Position numbers and translations under genes: made by a program | Shown here: one piece after another, positions 18,343 through 27,166 of the stretch | Numbering within the stretch: position 1 is the first letter of the stretch | How the letters are laid out: each line of letters begins with the position of its first letter | Assembly (NCBI GenBank): GCA_947628455.1 | Contig: CANQZY010000003.1 | Coordinates: 1 to 33,955, forward strand | Source: an uncultured Methanobrevibacter sp. | Lineage (GTDB): Archaea; Methanobacteriota; Methanobacteria; Methanobacteriales; Methanobacteriaceae | Direction: 5' to 3' | DNA length: 33,955 nt | Notes under the pieces: generated by a model | What the model was told of the DNA's origin: nothing | Seen by the model: the letters and a program-made list of their open reading frames with translations, nothing else | Database searches by the model: none

Positions 18343-20010
18343 CTATTTTAAGATTATTGGCTCTGGAAAATTTGAATGTGTACTATTAGTTTCTGTAAAT
18401 CCATCTTCAAACGTCATTGAGTGTACGAAACTCATAAATGGATCTGTTTTTCTGGATTTTGGCTCAATTTTTCCATATTTAAAATTATTATTTGGAGCAG
18501 GTTCTAATTTTGTGTTGTTTATAGCCCATCGCATTAATGGATTATCACCAAAAACTATCTTTTCCCTTAAAAAAAGACTATTTATTGTAGGAACTATTCT
18601 CATAATATCCGTATTTGGTCTAGTAAGTTTTAATTTTTTCTTATCTTTTGGATCAAAACCAATTTTTTTCAAATAACTACTCAACAAAGTAAATCTATAA
18701 TTATCAATTGCAATTCTCTTAATCTTATATTTGGTAGATTGCTCTTTAAGCCAATCGGTGATAATTTCAGGATTTATTTCAACATCATCTACAAATGTTA
18801 ATAATCCCATTTTTTCCCAATCTTTCAATGGTGCTTTAATTCTTGGTAAATCTGGTGATTGTTTACATACCCATGTATGTGACAAAACATAATATTTATC
18901 TTTGATTTTAAAAGTTAAAGATGCTGACATGAAATCGCTTGTTTTGCTATAATCGATTCCAGCTATGCAACTTCTACCAACTAAATTAGGAATCTTTTGA
19001 TTAGTTTTTTCAATCGTTTCCCAATCAACAACTTCACGATCTTTGTTCCCTTGCGGAACATTCATTCTTTTTGTCATAAATGCAGAATGAATAATTGGAT
19101 CTTCCAAGAAATCGATATATTCACTTTGAACTTCACTCATTAAATCTGGTTTAAACTCAATTGAAGGATTTGCTTTTTGCCAATTGGATTGATCATAAAC
19201 CTCATCATAAGAATCAAGTTTACAAATAAAAGGAAGGAACCCATTATCAGGTATCTCCCTTTTTAATATCTTTAATGATTTTTCCTTATCGCGATCCAAA
19301 GGACCATCACGAACATCACCATCTGAAGAAATAATTGTTTTTCGTGGATGTGGCTTTTTTCCTAATCCTGTTGTATAAACTTTAATATTTTCCCAGTTTT
19401 CATATGCATGTTCCTCATCAAAATCAACTTTTCCGCTTCTAAGGCCATCTTTTCCTTTAGCATTATTAGTTCTAGCTTTTATTTTGGATCCAGTTTTCAA
19501 ATTTTTTATTACAGTTTGAGTCCAATAAAAATATTTTTCAAAAAATTTCTTGTTAGACTCCAAAACTTCATATATTTCATTAAATGACGTATATGCTTGT
19601 TCTTCAGAAGTAGCACAAATATCAATATCATAATTTTTTATTCCATGAACTGGAGTAATTAAACAAAAGTCTTCATAAGATAAAAGACCATTTTTGCCAG
19701 ATCCTCTTCCAACTAAAGCAAATAGAACATTCCAGCGAGGAAGACCATTTTCTTTAAAAACGCAGTCATGTAAAACAATCAAAAATTTTTCCCAATCATA
19801 TAATTGAAAAAAATATTTTTGAAAAGCAAAATAATTTTCAACTTGTTCATCATCAATATAAAGTTTTTCGTGTAGAAATATATATCTTAATAAATCTTTC
19901 AATAATATTCTTTCTTCATTAAATTTTTCTGGATGTTCTTCTATTTTTTTTAAATATGAATCCACATACAAAAAATATGATTTGCTACAAGTTAGAATCG
20001 TCTTCGTCAT
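18343..20010 (-). CDS. Terminase large subunit
   Basis: LFALVGRGSGKNGLLSYEDF, GIDYSKTSDFMSASL; start set at MTKTILTCSK (track start 20043). Confidence 0.92.
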   Translation of the reverse strand: MTKTILTCSKSYFLYVDSYLKKIEEHPEKFNEERILLKDLLRYIFLHEKLYIDDEQVENYFAFQKYFFQLYDWEKFLIVLHDCVFKENGLPRWNVLFALVGRGSGKNGLLSYEDFCLITPVHGIKNYDIDICATSEEQAYTSFNEIYEVLESNKKFFEKYFYWTQTVIKNLKTGSKIKARTNNAKGKDGLRSGKVDFDEEHAYENWENIKVYTTGLGKKPHPRKTIISSDGDVRDGPLDRDKEKSLKILKREIPDNGFLPFICKLDSYDEVYDQSNWQKANPSIEFKPDLMSEVQSEYIDFLEDPIIHSAFMTKRMNVPQGNKDREVVDWETIEKTNQKIPNLVGRSCIAGIDYSKTSDFMSASLTFKIKDKYYVLSHTWVCKQSPDLPRIKAPLKDWEKMGLLTFVDDVEINPEIITDWLKEQSTKYKIKRIAIDNYRFTLLSSYLKKIGFDPKDKKKLKLTRPNTDIMRIVPTINSLFLREKIVFGDNPLMRWAINNTKLEPAPNNNFKYGKIEPKSRKTDPFMSFVHSMTFEDGFTETNSTHSNFPEPIILK

Positions 20011-20350
20011 CAGGATCACCACAATTTTCTGGCGAAATACCAATCTTATCTAATATTTGAAGCATTTGCTGTGTGGCTTTTATTTTTTCTGAAATGGATT
20101 CATTCCTCTTATATCCACTTTGTGATTTTCCATTAGTCCATTTAATTTTTATTCCTTTTTCGTTTATATCATCTGAAAGCAATTTAGTTATAATCCATAA
20201 CTCCATATATTCATCAACTAATTCGCGATAAGCTGGAACATTACTGTTTTTTTTCCTAAGCTGACTTAGTAAATATGATTTTAAATCATTAAACCTATCT
20301 GAATTTTTTAATTGCTTTATTTTTGCTTCAATTTTGGTTGGTCTTCCCAT
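19985..20350 (-). CDS. Terminase small subunit (P27-like)
   Basis: MGRPTKIEAKIKQLKNS...; start moved from 20422 to 20350. Confidence 0.8.
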   Translation of the reverse strand: MGRPTKIEAKIKQLKNSDRFNDLKSYLLSQLRKKNSNVPAYRELVDEYMELWIITKLLSDDINEKGIKIKWTNGKSQSGYKRNESISEKIKATQQMLQILDKIGISPENCGDPDDEDDSNL

Positions 20351-20457
20351 GTGTACCCCCCCCCATCGCGCACGCGCGCGAGATTTTTTAATTTGTCGTG
20401 GCCCACCCCGTTGTAAAAGCAATTATAAAAAACACCCCTATGGGATGCCGGGGGTAC
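20351..20457. other. Putative cos region (GC-rich island between HNH and TerS)
   Basis: C9 tract, CG-rich hairpin TCGCGC-ACGC-GCGCGA, flanking GTACCCCC/GGGGGTAC inverted repeat. Confidence 0.5.
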
Positions 20458-20807
20458 TACCAACGCTCTTTATTAGTAAATTTAGATATTTTATTAAATC
20501 TATCATGAACTATGTTATGACATTCAAAACAAAGTGGAATTAAATTTCTTTGTAATCTTCCTTGTTCATCTTTGTAATATTTGCTTAAAGCAAGCTCTGG
20601 AAACTGTTTAACTTCTTTAACATGATGAACTGGATCGTGTTCATCAACTAAAGTCAATCTTTTGTTTTCTTTGCATCTTAAACATTCAAAATGAAATTCT
20701 TTTTGAACTTGTTTTTTTATTTTCTTAAATTCCTTGCTGTGATAAAAAATATCTAATCTGTCTATTTCTATTAAATATTTTATAGTTTTTAATGTCATTC
20801 TTTTCAT
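20457..20807 (-). CDS. HNH endonuclease
   Basis: CLRCKENKRLTLVDEHDPVHHVKE...LIPLCFECHNIVHDRF. Confidence 0.9.
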   Translation of the reverse strand: MKRMTLKTIKYLIEIDRLDIFYHSKEFKKIKKQVQKEFHFECLRCKENKRLTLVDEHDPVHHVKEVKQFPELALSKYYKDEQGRLQRNLIPLCFECHNIVHDRFNKISKFTNKERW

Positions 20808-20814
20808 AATACAT

Positions 20815-20842
20815 AAAAAAAGAAGATATACTATATATCTTC
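20815..20842 (-). terminator. Rho-independent terminator upstream of late genes
   Basis: GAAGATATA-TAG-TATATCTTC-T7 on minus strand. Confidence 0.8.
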
Positions 20843-20891
20843 GCTTTCCTATTTTTTCACACTACCATATTATCATATTTGATGTGATTTG

Positions 20892-20957
20892 TATGTGATA
20901 TTTGTGTAACATTTATGTGATATTTGTGTAACATTTATGTGATATTTGTGTAACATT
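20892..20957. repeat. Three perfect 22-bp tandem repeats
   Basis: TATGTGATATTTGTGTAACATT x3. Confidence 0.97.
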
Positions 20958-21449
20958 AAGACTTTTTTGTTCAAGAACTTTCTTTGTCACACAATTGTAG
21001 TATTCACTTCTTAATCTTGATAAATGTTCTCTTGTTATGCCAATTTTTTCAGCTACATAATCAGTAGTTATATTACTCTTTTTAAAATCAAAGTAATAAA
21101 AGATGTAGAACATTGAACGTTCTTTATAAATACGCTTATTATTAAAATATATTTCTTTTAAAGAATCAATTGTATTTAATGAACTTTTATATATATCAAA
21201 TAATAGTTCTAAAGTATTTTTATTATCTATTAATGCTTTAGATAATTCTTCTTCTTTAGCTACAAGTGATGATAAATCGTTATTATTATTAGAATGAGTT
21301 ACAATTTCAGTGTTTTTAGTAGTTTGAATTAATGACTTTAAAGATGATAGTTCTGTTTCTAATTCTTCTACCTTATTTTTTATTTTAAAATAATTATCTC
21401 TCCTAATTATAAAGTTAATATATAAATTGTAATCATTCATTTTAAACAC
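20913..21449 (-). CDS. ArpU/sigma-like putative late transcription regulator
   Basis: Coiled coil plus C-terminal HTH DYVAEKIGITREHLSRLRSEYYNCV; upstream of HNH/terminase. Confidence 0.6.
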   Translation of the reverse strand: MFKMNDYNLYINFIIRRDNYFKIKNKVEELETELSSLKSLIQTTKNTEIVTHSNNNNDLSSLVAKEEELSKALIDNKNTLELLFDIYKSSLNTIDSLKEIYFNNKRIYKERSMFYIFYYFDFKKSNITTDYVAEKIGITREHLSRLRSEYYNCVTKKVLEQKSLNVTQISHKCYTNIT

Positions 21450-21450
21450 C

Positions 21451-21660
21451 TCAATTCATTCTTTCAAAAATCGTTTCAACTATTCTTTTATAATCATTAT
21501 TATCTTTTTTCATTTCTTCTGTCAAATATTTAGTTATTTCTAAATATTTATTTAAATATTCAATTGCATCTTTAATAAAAGTATTATCTCGATTCTGTCG
21601 AATCATAATATTATTTGATATTGATAATGCTGAAATTATATCTTCTATTTGATAAGTCAT
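21451..21660 (-). CDS. Hypothetical protein
   Basis: ORF in operon order. Confidence 0.55.
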   Translation of the reverse strand: MTYQIEDIISALSISNNIMIRQNRDNTFIKDAIEYLNKYLEITKYLTEEMKKDNNDYKRIVETIFERMN

Positions 21661-21770
21661 TTTTTGTCACCATCTTTGTGACCATATTTTTCAGATACAT
21701 ATACACATGCAACGACCATAATTGCAAATATTGCAGCTATTAATACAAAAAAAGTTTCTAATCCATTCAT
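21657..21770 (-). CDS. 37-aa membrane protein MNGLETFFVLIAAIFAIMVVACVYVSEKYGHKDGDKK
   Basis: ATGA overlap with next gene; missed by ORF track. Confidence 0.55.
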   Translation of the reverse strand: MNGLETFFVLIAAIFAIMVVACVYVSEKYGHKDGDKK

Positions 21771-21995
21771 TTAATTTTCTCCTTTTATTAAATTATTAAT
21801 TTTTATTATATATTTATTTGATGCTAACGGATCTGTTTCTTTTGTTTTAATGTATTTTTTATATGCCGTTTCCATTTCAGAAAAAAATGAATTTATTGCA
21901 ATTTTAGCCATTCTTTCTTCACCAGATAAACGACCACAATTAGATTTATTTTCAATTGATGTTATCAATATATTTTTCGCTTGAATAATATTCAT
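21771..21995 (-). CDS. Hypothetical protein
   Basis: ORF in operon. Confidence 0.55.
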   Translation of the reverse strand: MNIIQAKNILITSIENKSNCGRLSGEERMAKIAINSFFSEMETAYKKYIKTKETDPLASNKYIIKINNLIKGEN

Positions 21996-21998
21996 TAA

Positions 21999-22214
21999 CT
22001 AAAAATTCACCTCAACTTTTATTTTTGGAAAAATTTGATCTTCTTTTTTAAAAAGATAATATCTTTTGTCTAAGGCATCTGCTTTTTTCACATAATTAAC
22101 GAGTTCATCATCAGATATCATTAAACGCCGAAATTTTGGAGATAATGGTGCTTGATCTATCATTTCAAAAACAATATACTCTTTTTCTTTTTTTTCACTT
22201 TTCATATTTACCAC
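21999..22214 (-). CDS. Hypothetical protein
   Basis: ORF in operon. Confidence 0.55.
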   Translation of the reverse strand: MVNMKSEKKEKEYIVFEMIDQAPLSPKFRRLMISDDELVNYVKKADALDKRYYLFKKEDQIFPKIKVEVNF

Positions 22215-22240
22215 TCCTTCTATTTTTGTTCAATAACAAG

Positions 22241-22423
22241 TCATTTTTTCTTTTTTAAAACCTTCTTCCAAAAATTTTCCATTTCTTCAATTGACTCATC
22301 AATAATAATTTTGATGGATTCAGATAAATCCTTGATGATATCAAACATCAAACTAAAAAGAACACATAAAAAATATATTGGTGTTAACATTACAACAAAC
22401 AATTTAAATAAAATTTCAAATAT
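22241..22423 (-). CDS. Putative 60-aa membrane protein with possible non-canonical ATA start
   Basis: Open frame (I/M)FEILFKLFVVMLTPIYFLCVLFSLMFDIIKDLSESIKIIIDESIEEMENFWKKVLKKKK; AGAGGTG RBS 6 nt before ATA; internal ATG at 22390. Confidence 0.45.
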   Translation of the reverse strand: MFEILFKLFVVMLTPIYFLCVLFSLMFDIIKDLSESIKIIIDESIEEMENFWKKVLKKKK

Positions 22424-22485
22424 TTATATCACCTCTTTAATCTTGTTTCTAACATTTTAATTAAAATATAATATCTTTCATAATA

Positions 22486-22800
22486 TTACTTAATATATTG
22501 TTTCATATCGTTTTCTATAAGAGACATAAGTCCTTTTGGCTTTGGTCCAGTTACTTCAAGCATATGCTTTTCAATACTTTTATGTAAAGTGATAAAAGCT
22601 TCACCAAGTAATGTGATTCTTCTTTCTTGTAATTTTGATAAATTATTATTATCTATCTCAAAAGTCCCCTTTGTAAAAATAATGGTATCGTATGGACCTT
22701 CTATATCAGATCCTAAAGCTTCTTTTAATTCTTGATTATTTGATACTGGGTTAAGAACGCCGCCTAAATCTGTATCTTTTATAATAGTTCTTTTAATCAT
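22486..22800 (-). CDS. Hypothetical protein
   Basis: ORF in operon, ATG overlap with 22797. Confidence 0.6.
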   Translation of the reverse strand: MIKRTIIKDTDLGGVLNPVSNNQELKEALGSDIEGPYDTIIFTKGTFEIDNNNLSKLQERRITLLGEAFITLHKSIEKHMLEVTGPKPKGLMSLIENDMKQYIK

Positions 22801-23102
22801 CTTAGTAAACTCCCATTTTCTAAATATGATATGGTTGATAGACTTCCAGCCTCAGATAATACTAATTGTCTTAATATACCACTAATAATAGCAATTTCTT
22901 GTAAATTATAATATTTTTTTAATTGAAAAATAACGTTATCAATAGAAGGACGAGTTCCTGTTATTAAGTTGTATATAAATCTAGCATCTTCGTCTTGAAA
23001 AGAAAATAGTACTTTCATTACATTTTCTTCACACCTACTTATTATTAAAGATTCATGATCTTTGTTTTTTGATATGTCATAACCAATAATTAGTGAATCC
23101 AT
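22797..23102 (-). CDS. Hypothetical phage protein
   Basis: ORF in operon. Confidence 0.6.
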   Translation of the reverse strand: MDSLIIGYDISKNKDHESLIISRCEENVMKVLFSFQDEDARFIYNLITGTRPSIDNVIFQLKKYYNLQEIAIISGILRQLVLSEAGSLSTISYLENGSLLR

Positions 23103-23141
23103 TTGCTAAATTGTTTTCTCCTTTCTCATTTAATATTTTTC

Positions 23142-24017
23142 TTATTTAAATCTAAAATTATTTAATATCTTTGATATTTCTTTTTTTGATTTTTGCTGAT
23201 ATTGTTCTGTCGTTTTTGTACTTTCATGCCCTAAAATATCAGCAACAACCAAACTATCATTATCAACATGTTCAGTTAATTCTTTTCCTAAAAGATGTCT
23301 AAATGCGTGTGGATGCCCTTTACTCAAATCAACTCTAGCTTGTCCAGTAACTTTATGAACTTTTTTCCACATAGTTTTTCGTGTCATGGGTTTTCCTTTA
23401 ATTTTTGATGATGGAAATAAATAACTAGTTTTAATTCCCATATTTTTAGCATAACTTAATAATTCTCTTCTTAACCATGCCGGAAGAGGTACTTCATTAT
23501 ACTTGCCTTTGGAATATATTTTTATGTAGTCATCATTGTGTTTAGATTCTTTTAAAGATTCGATTGTTATTTCTGTAATAGCTGTTACTCTCATACCCGT
23601 GTATGAAGCAATTAAGATAAAATAATAAACCATCATGTCTTTTTTTTTCGCTGCTCTTAATATTCTCTTGTAATCTGTAACAGTTGGAACATTTTCTATA
23701 TAATGTTTTCGTTGATATCTTAATTGTTTAATTTTTAGATCGTCATGATCCAAATAAGAAAAATATTTATTTAAAATCACAATATATTTGTTAATTGTTG
23801 TTATTTCATATTTTTTTTCATTTTTCATATAATCACGATAATCTTGATATGTACTCTTATCAAATGAATCTTTATTGTGATCTCTAAGATAATTTATAAA
23901 TTGATTTATATTGCTTCTATAAATTTGTAAACTAGATACTGATAATTCGTCATCTCTTAAATCTGTTATGAAGTTTTCAATATGATTTTCTAATTCTTCA
24001 ACACTCGTATAAATCAC
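23142..24017 (-). CDS. Second tyrosine recombinase (XerD-like)
   Basis: Catalytic residues visible: TGMRVTA, KGKYNEVPL, HAFRHLLG, LGHES, TEQY. Confidence 0.9.
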   Translation of the reverse strand: MIYTSVEELENHIENFITDLRDDELSVSSLQIYRSNINQFINYLRDHNKDSFDKSTYQDYRDYMKNEKKYEITTINKYIVILNKYFSYLDHDDLKIKQLRYQRKHYIENVPTVTDYKRILRAAKKKDMMVYYFILIASYTGMRVTAITEITIESLKESKHNDDYIKIYSKGKYNEVPLPAWLRRELLSYAKNMGIKTSYLFPSSKIKGKPMTRKTMWKKVHKVTGQARVDLSKGHPHAFRHLLGKELTEHVDNDSLVVADILGHESTKTTEQYQQKSKKEISKILNNFRFK

Positions 24018-24194
24018 CCTCTTTCACTTCATTTATGTGGTAACATTCACAAATAATTTTGTTACTTGCATTTATAATTGTTTTTTCCTTTATATTTACT
24101 AATTTTTTAATAATTATTTTTATAAAAATAGTTTTTAAAATTTTTTATACTTTTTTTAACCATAAAAATCTTAAAATTATTATTTTAAATTTGC

Positions 24195-24383
24195 TTAATC
24201 TTTTATAATTTTTTCAATTAATTCATGATAATTTAAAATTATTCTTTTAAAATCATCACTCAAAATTAATTCATAAATAGCAGTTTCTTCATCATTATCC
24301 TTTTTTTGTACTCCTACTATCATTCCTAATTTGACTTCACTGTCTAATTTTAGCTTTAATATATCATTAATTTTATAATTCAT
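24195..24383 (-). CDS. Hypothetical protein
   Basis: ORF. Confidence 0.5.
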   Translation of the reverse strand: MNYKINDILKLKLDSEVKLGMIVGVQKKDNDEETAIYELILSDDFKRIILNYHELIEKIIKD

Positions 24384-24769
24384 AATCCAAGCTCCTTCAA
24401 TGTATATTTCTCATTTAATTTCATACCTTTATACATTGTATTTTTTGGAAATGGCGGTAAGTTAATAATTTGCCCAAAACCAACGAAACGAATATCTATT
24501 GTTATTTGTTCATAATTGCATAAAGATGATCTATGTTTCATTATCAATATTTTTTCTTGTTCAAAAGGCCTAATAATATCAATTAAATATCTTCTTTCAG
24601 CATCATCAAGTATTGACTCTTCTATTTCTAAGTTTATTTTAAGTTTTTTACCTTCTCTTCCTATTTTTTTAAGAAGTGACACTTGTTCACCATTTAAATT
24701 AGTAAATTCAATTAAATAATCTAAGTTACCACATTGATTTTTTAAATAACAATTTCCTGATAATTTCAT
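24380..24769 (-). CDS. Hypothetical phage protein
   Basis: ORF. Confidence 0.6.
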   Translation of the reverse strand: MKLSGNCYLKNQCGNLDYLIEFTNLNGEQVSLLKKIGREGKKLKINLEIEESILDDAERRYLIDIIRPFEQEKILIMKHRSSLCNYEQITIDIRFVGFGQIINLPPFPKNTMYKGMKLNEKYTLKELGL

Positions 24770-24787
24770 TTTATTACTCTCCTTTTC

Positions 24788-24958
24788 TTATTCTTTATAA
24801 TTTAATCCTTTGTCAATTATCTTTTTTATCTCTACTTCATAATCTTTATAATACTCTTTGAATTTTATAATTGCTTCTTCTTCAGAATCAGCTCTAATTA
24901 ATTTTCTTGATGAAGATCCTAAATCTAAATATTTAAAATTAATTTGATATGTTCTCAT
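24788..24958 (-). CDS. 56-aa hypothetical MRTYQINFKYLDLGSSSRKLIRADSEEEAIIKFKEYYKDYEVEIKKIIDKGLNYKE
   Basis: ORF fills a gap in the operon; below length cutoff. Confidence 0.6.
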   Translation of the reverse strand: MRTYQINFKYLDLGSSSRKLIRADSEEEAIIKFKEYYKDYEVEIKKIIDKGLNYKE

Positions 24959-25146
24959 TTTATCTCCTCCTTATTTTTGGATAATTCTTTAAATTTATCT
25001 AAATCGATATCATCTAAATAATCAAATAATCCTTGAAATTCATTTTTAAAATGATTATATAAAAGCGAATATAAATAATTATATTGTGTCTCAGTTTTGA
25101 TAAGTTCTTCAAATCTTTCAACCGGTATAGTTATATTATTGTCCAT
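24955..25146 (-). CDS. Hypothetical protein
   Basis: ORF. Confidence 0.5.
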   Translation of the reverse strand: MDNNITIPVERFEELIKTETQYNYLYSLLYNHFKNEFQGLFDYLDDIDLDKFKELSKNKEEIK

Positions 25147-25442
25147 TTTATCTCCTCTACTTTCTCAACTAAATCAGCTTTTATTAAATCATACAATGTG
25201 TCTTCTTTTGTATGAAATAAATCTGATAATCCTGATATATCAATTATTCTAGTTGAGGGATCTATTTTAATTTCAATAACAGACCATTCACTTTTTTTAG
25301 GTTTATATATAAAGTTTTTCAATGTTCTAAAGCCAAACTTTTCTAATTCTTTTAAATCAACATTATCTTTTATTTTTAACATATTTCCTCCACATTCAAT
25401 ATTCTTAATACATAATACAATTTTCCTGGTATTGCTCCCCAT
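25131..25442 (-). CDS. Hypothetical protein
   Basis: ORF. Confidence 0.5.
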   Translation of the reverse strand: MGSNTRKIVLCIKNIECGGNMLKIKDNVDLKELEKFGFRTLKNFIYKPKKSEWSVIEIKIDPSTRIIDISGLSDLFHTKEDTLYDLIKADLVEKVEEIKWTII

Positions 25443-25720
25443 TCAGCTTTACCATAACCTTTTTCTATTTTTACTTTACATTTTATTTTTGGACTATTTT
25501 TTTGGTATCCATTTTTAAAAATTATTTCATAATCAACTAATGCGTACCCAGTCATTATTTCATTTTCAAATTTAAACTTGATTCTTTTTAAGTTGCCAAT
25601 AAATGGAATATAACCTTTAAATCTACTGTCATAATAAGGTTTTATTTCTCGATATTCTTCTTTCTTTTCGCCTGATTTAATCATGTCGAACCATTTTTTC
25701 TTAATTGGCAATGTTAGCAC
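25376..25720 (-). CDS. ASCH-domain protein
   Basis: LPIKKKWFDMIKSGEKKEEYREIKPYYDSR... ASCH-like N-terminus. Confidence 0.75.
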   Translation of the reverse strand: MLTLPIKKKWFDMIKSGEKKEEYREIKPYYDSRFKGYIPFIGNLKRIKFKFENEIMTGYALVDYEIIFKNGYQKNSPKIKCKVKIEKGYGKAEWGAIPGKLYYVLRILNVEEIC

Positions 25721-26057
25721 TATTTTTACCTCTTTCTAATACTTTATTTTCAAAATACTTTAACCAACACTTTTTATATTCTTCCTCACAATTATCACAA
25801 TCACATAGTTTTTGAATAAATTCATAACCAATTAATGAATATGGGCATTCATTTGTAAAAAATGGGTTGTTTAATATTTCATCAATAACTTTGTCTTTTT
25901 CTTCGAGTTTTGTTTCTAAACTTAAAATATATCTATAAACTATTTCATATTGTTGGGTTTGCGTTACATATTCCTTATCTTTAAATGCGCAATGCAAAAG
26001 CATATGTAAAGCGCCGTCGACTTCCTTTTCGATCATTTTTTCCATTTTTATCACCAT
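25701..26057 (-). CDS. Hypothetical Cys-rich protein
   Basis: ORF with CDCDNCEEEYKKC cluster. Confidence 0.5.
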   Translation of the reverse strand: MVIKMEKMIEKEVDGALHMLLHCAFKDKEYVTQTQQYEIVYRYILSLETKLEEKDKVIDEILNNPFFTNECPYSLIGYEFIQKLCDCDNCEEEYKKCWLKYFENKVLERGKNSANIAN

Positions 26058-26060
26058 ATA

Positions 26061-26282
26061 TTATCTTTTCTTTTTCGTTTCTAAATCTGAAACTCTAGTT
26101 TTTAAATCTTTAAGTGAAACTAAAATTCTTTTAAAAGAGCTATCAATAAAATCAATTTGTTCAGATTTTTGCTCTAATAAATCTATATATTTTCTTTCAA
26201 TTTCATCGCATTTATTTTGAATTGTATTATATTTAATTTTATATTTTTGTACATCTACAAAATCTTTTAAAAAATTTTTCAT
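26061..26282 (-). CDS. Coiled-coil hypothetical
   Basis: ORF. Confidence 0.55.
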   Translation of the reverse strand: MKNFLKDFVDVQKYKIKYNTIQNKCDEIERKYIDLLEQKSEQIDFIDSSFKRILVSLKDLKTRVSDLETKKKR

Positions 26283-26301
26283 TTTTTCTCCTTCTAAAAA
26301 A

Positions 26302-26359
26302 TGATAATGCTCAAACTAATCCCTAGCCATTAATTTTTGGCTCAAACTCAGCATTATCA
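26302..26359 (-). promoter_or_regulatory. Structured intergenic RNA / terminator-like element
   Basis: Outer stem TGATAATGCT/AGCATTATCA, inner AGCCA/TGGCT, repeated AGTTTGAGC, T6 after outer stem. Confidence 0.5.
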
Positions 26360-26421
26360 AATAGTGTTATAAACAAATAAATATTGAAGAATAAATAGAG
26401 GGTATGGGATTTTTATATCTT

Positions 26422-26676
26422 TTATTTTAAAAAATCAAATATTGATACTTGTCCTGGATTTATGTCATCAATTACTTCTTTTATAAATTTATCCAAATCT
26501 AAATCTATATTGTTTTTTATCATATATTCTTCTATTTTTTTTAAATCATTGTTTATTTTTTGTTGTATATTTTTTTTCGTCTGAATTAACAAATCATATT
26601 CTTTAGCTGCTTTAATTATAGAAATTGGAACATTTCTTACTATCATAAACAACCTAGAATTGAATAAACAAAACAT
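26422..26676 (-). CDS. Hypothetical protein
   Basis: ORF. Confidence 0.5.
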   Translation of the reverse strand: MFCLFNSRLFMIVRNVPISIIKAAKEYDLLIQTKKNIQQKINNDLKKIEEYMIKNNIDLDLDKFIKEVIDDINPGQVSIFDFLK

Positions 26677-26942
26677 CTAAATTTGCTTTCATTAACTGAT
26701 AAATCACAATCTTTACAATGACCTTTAAAATATTTTAAAGGAATATGATATAAAATATTGTGACATCTCCATTCTTTTAAATATTGCCTAAACGTTCTAT
26801 CTCGATAATCTTGATATGGATCTTTTTTTAATATTTCTTCTAAAACAGCTTTCATTTCAATTTTTTTCTTTACCAAATACGAATCTTTTATTTTGATATT
26901 CTTTTTAGAATATATTATTTTTAATTCTATTTCCTGTTTCAT
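26643..26942 (-). CDS. Hypothetical protein
   Basis: ORF. Confidence 0.5.
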   Translation of the reverse strand: MKQEIELKIIYSKKNIKIKDSYLVKKKIEMKAVLEEILKKDPYQDYRDRTFRQYLKEWRCHNILYHIPLKYFKGHCKDCDLSVNESKFRCFVYSILGCL

Positions 26943-27166
26943 ATTTTTATTTTAATTGTTAAAATATAAGCTGTATTATTTTCAAACATCAAAATATTAG
27001 ATCTATTATTCAAAATATCTAAATAATCATCATAATCAAAACGAAATGCTTCAGGTAACTTTTTATAATTTTTTATATATGAATTTAAAGAATTAAGAAC
27101 GTAATATAAAAATTGATCTAAATTCATATCTGTCTTCCTGTGAATATACAATCTGTTTTGCTCCAT
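26939..27166 (-). CDS. Hypothetical protein
   Basis: ORF. Confidence 0.5.
   Translation of the reverse strand: MEQNRLYIHRKTDMNLDQFLYYVLNSLNSYIKNYKKLPEAFRFDYDDYLDILNNRSNILMFENNTAYILTIKIKI

Noticed and set aside
20334-20543. 69-aa plus ORF over the GC-rich island
   Set aside because: Opposes terminase operon and crosses the putative cos region; coding unlikely.
20892-20957. Possible CRISPR array
   Set aside because: Units are directly adjacent 22-mers with no spacers and no cas genes in the window.
24049-24074. GTAACA...TGTTAC as a recombination core site for the second recombinase
   Set aside because: Only 6 bp symmetrical and no second copy noticed; too weak to call.
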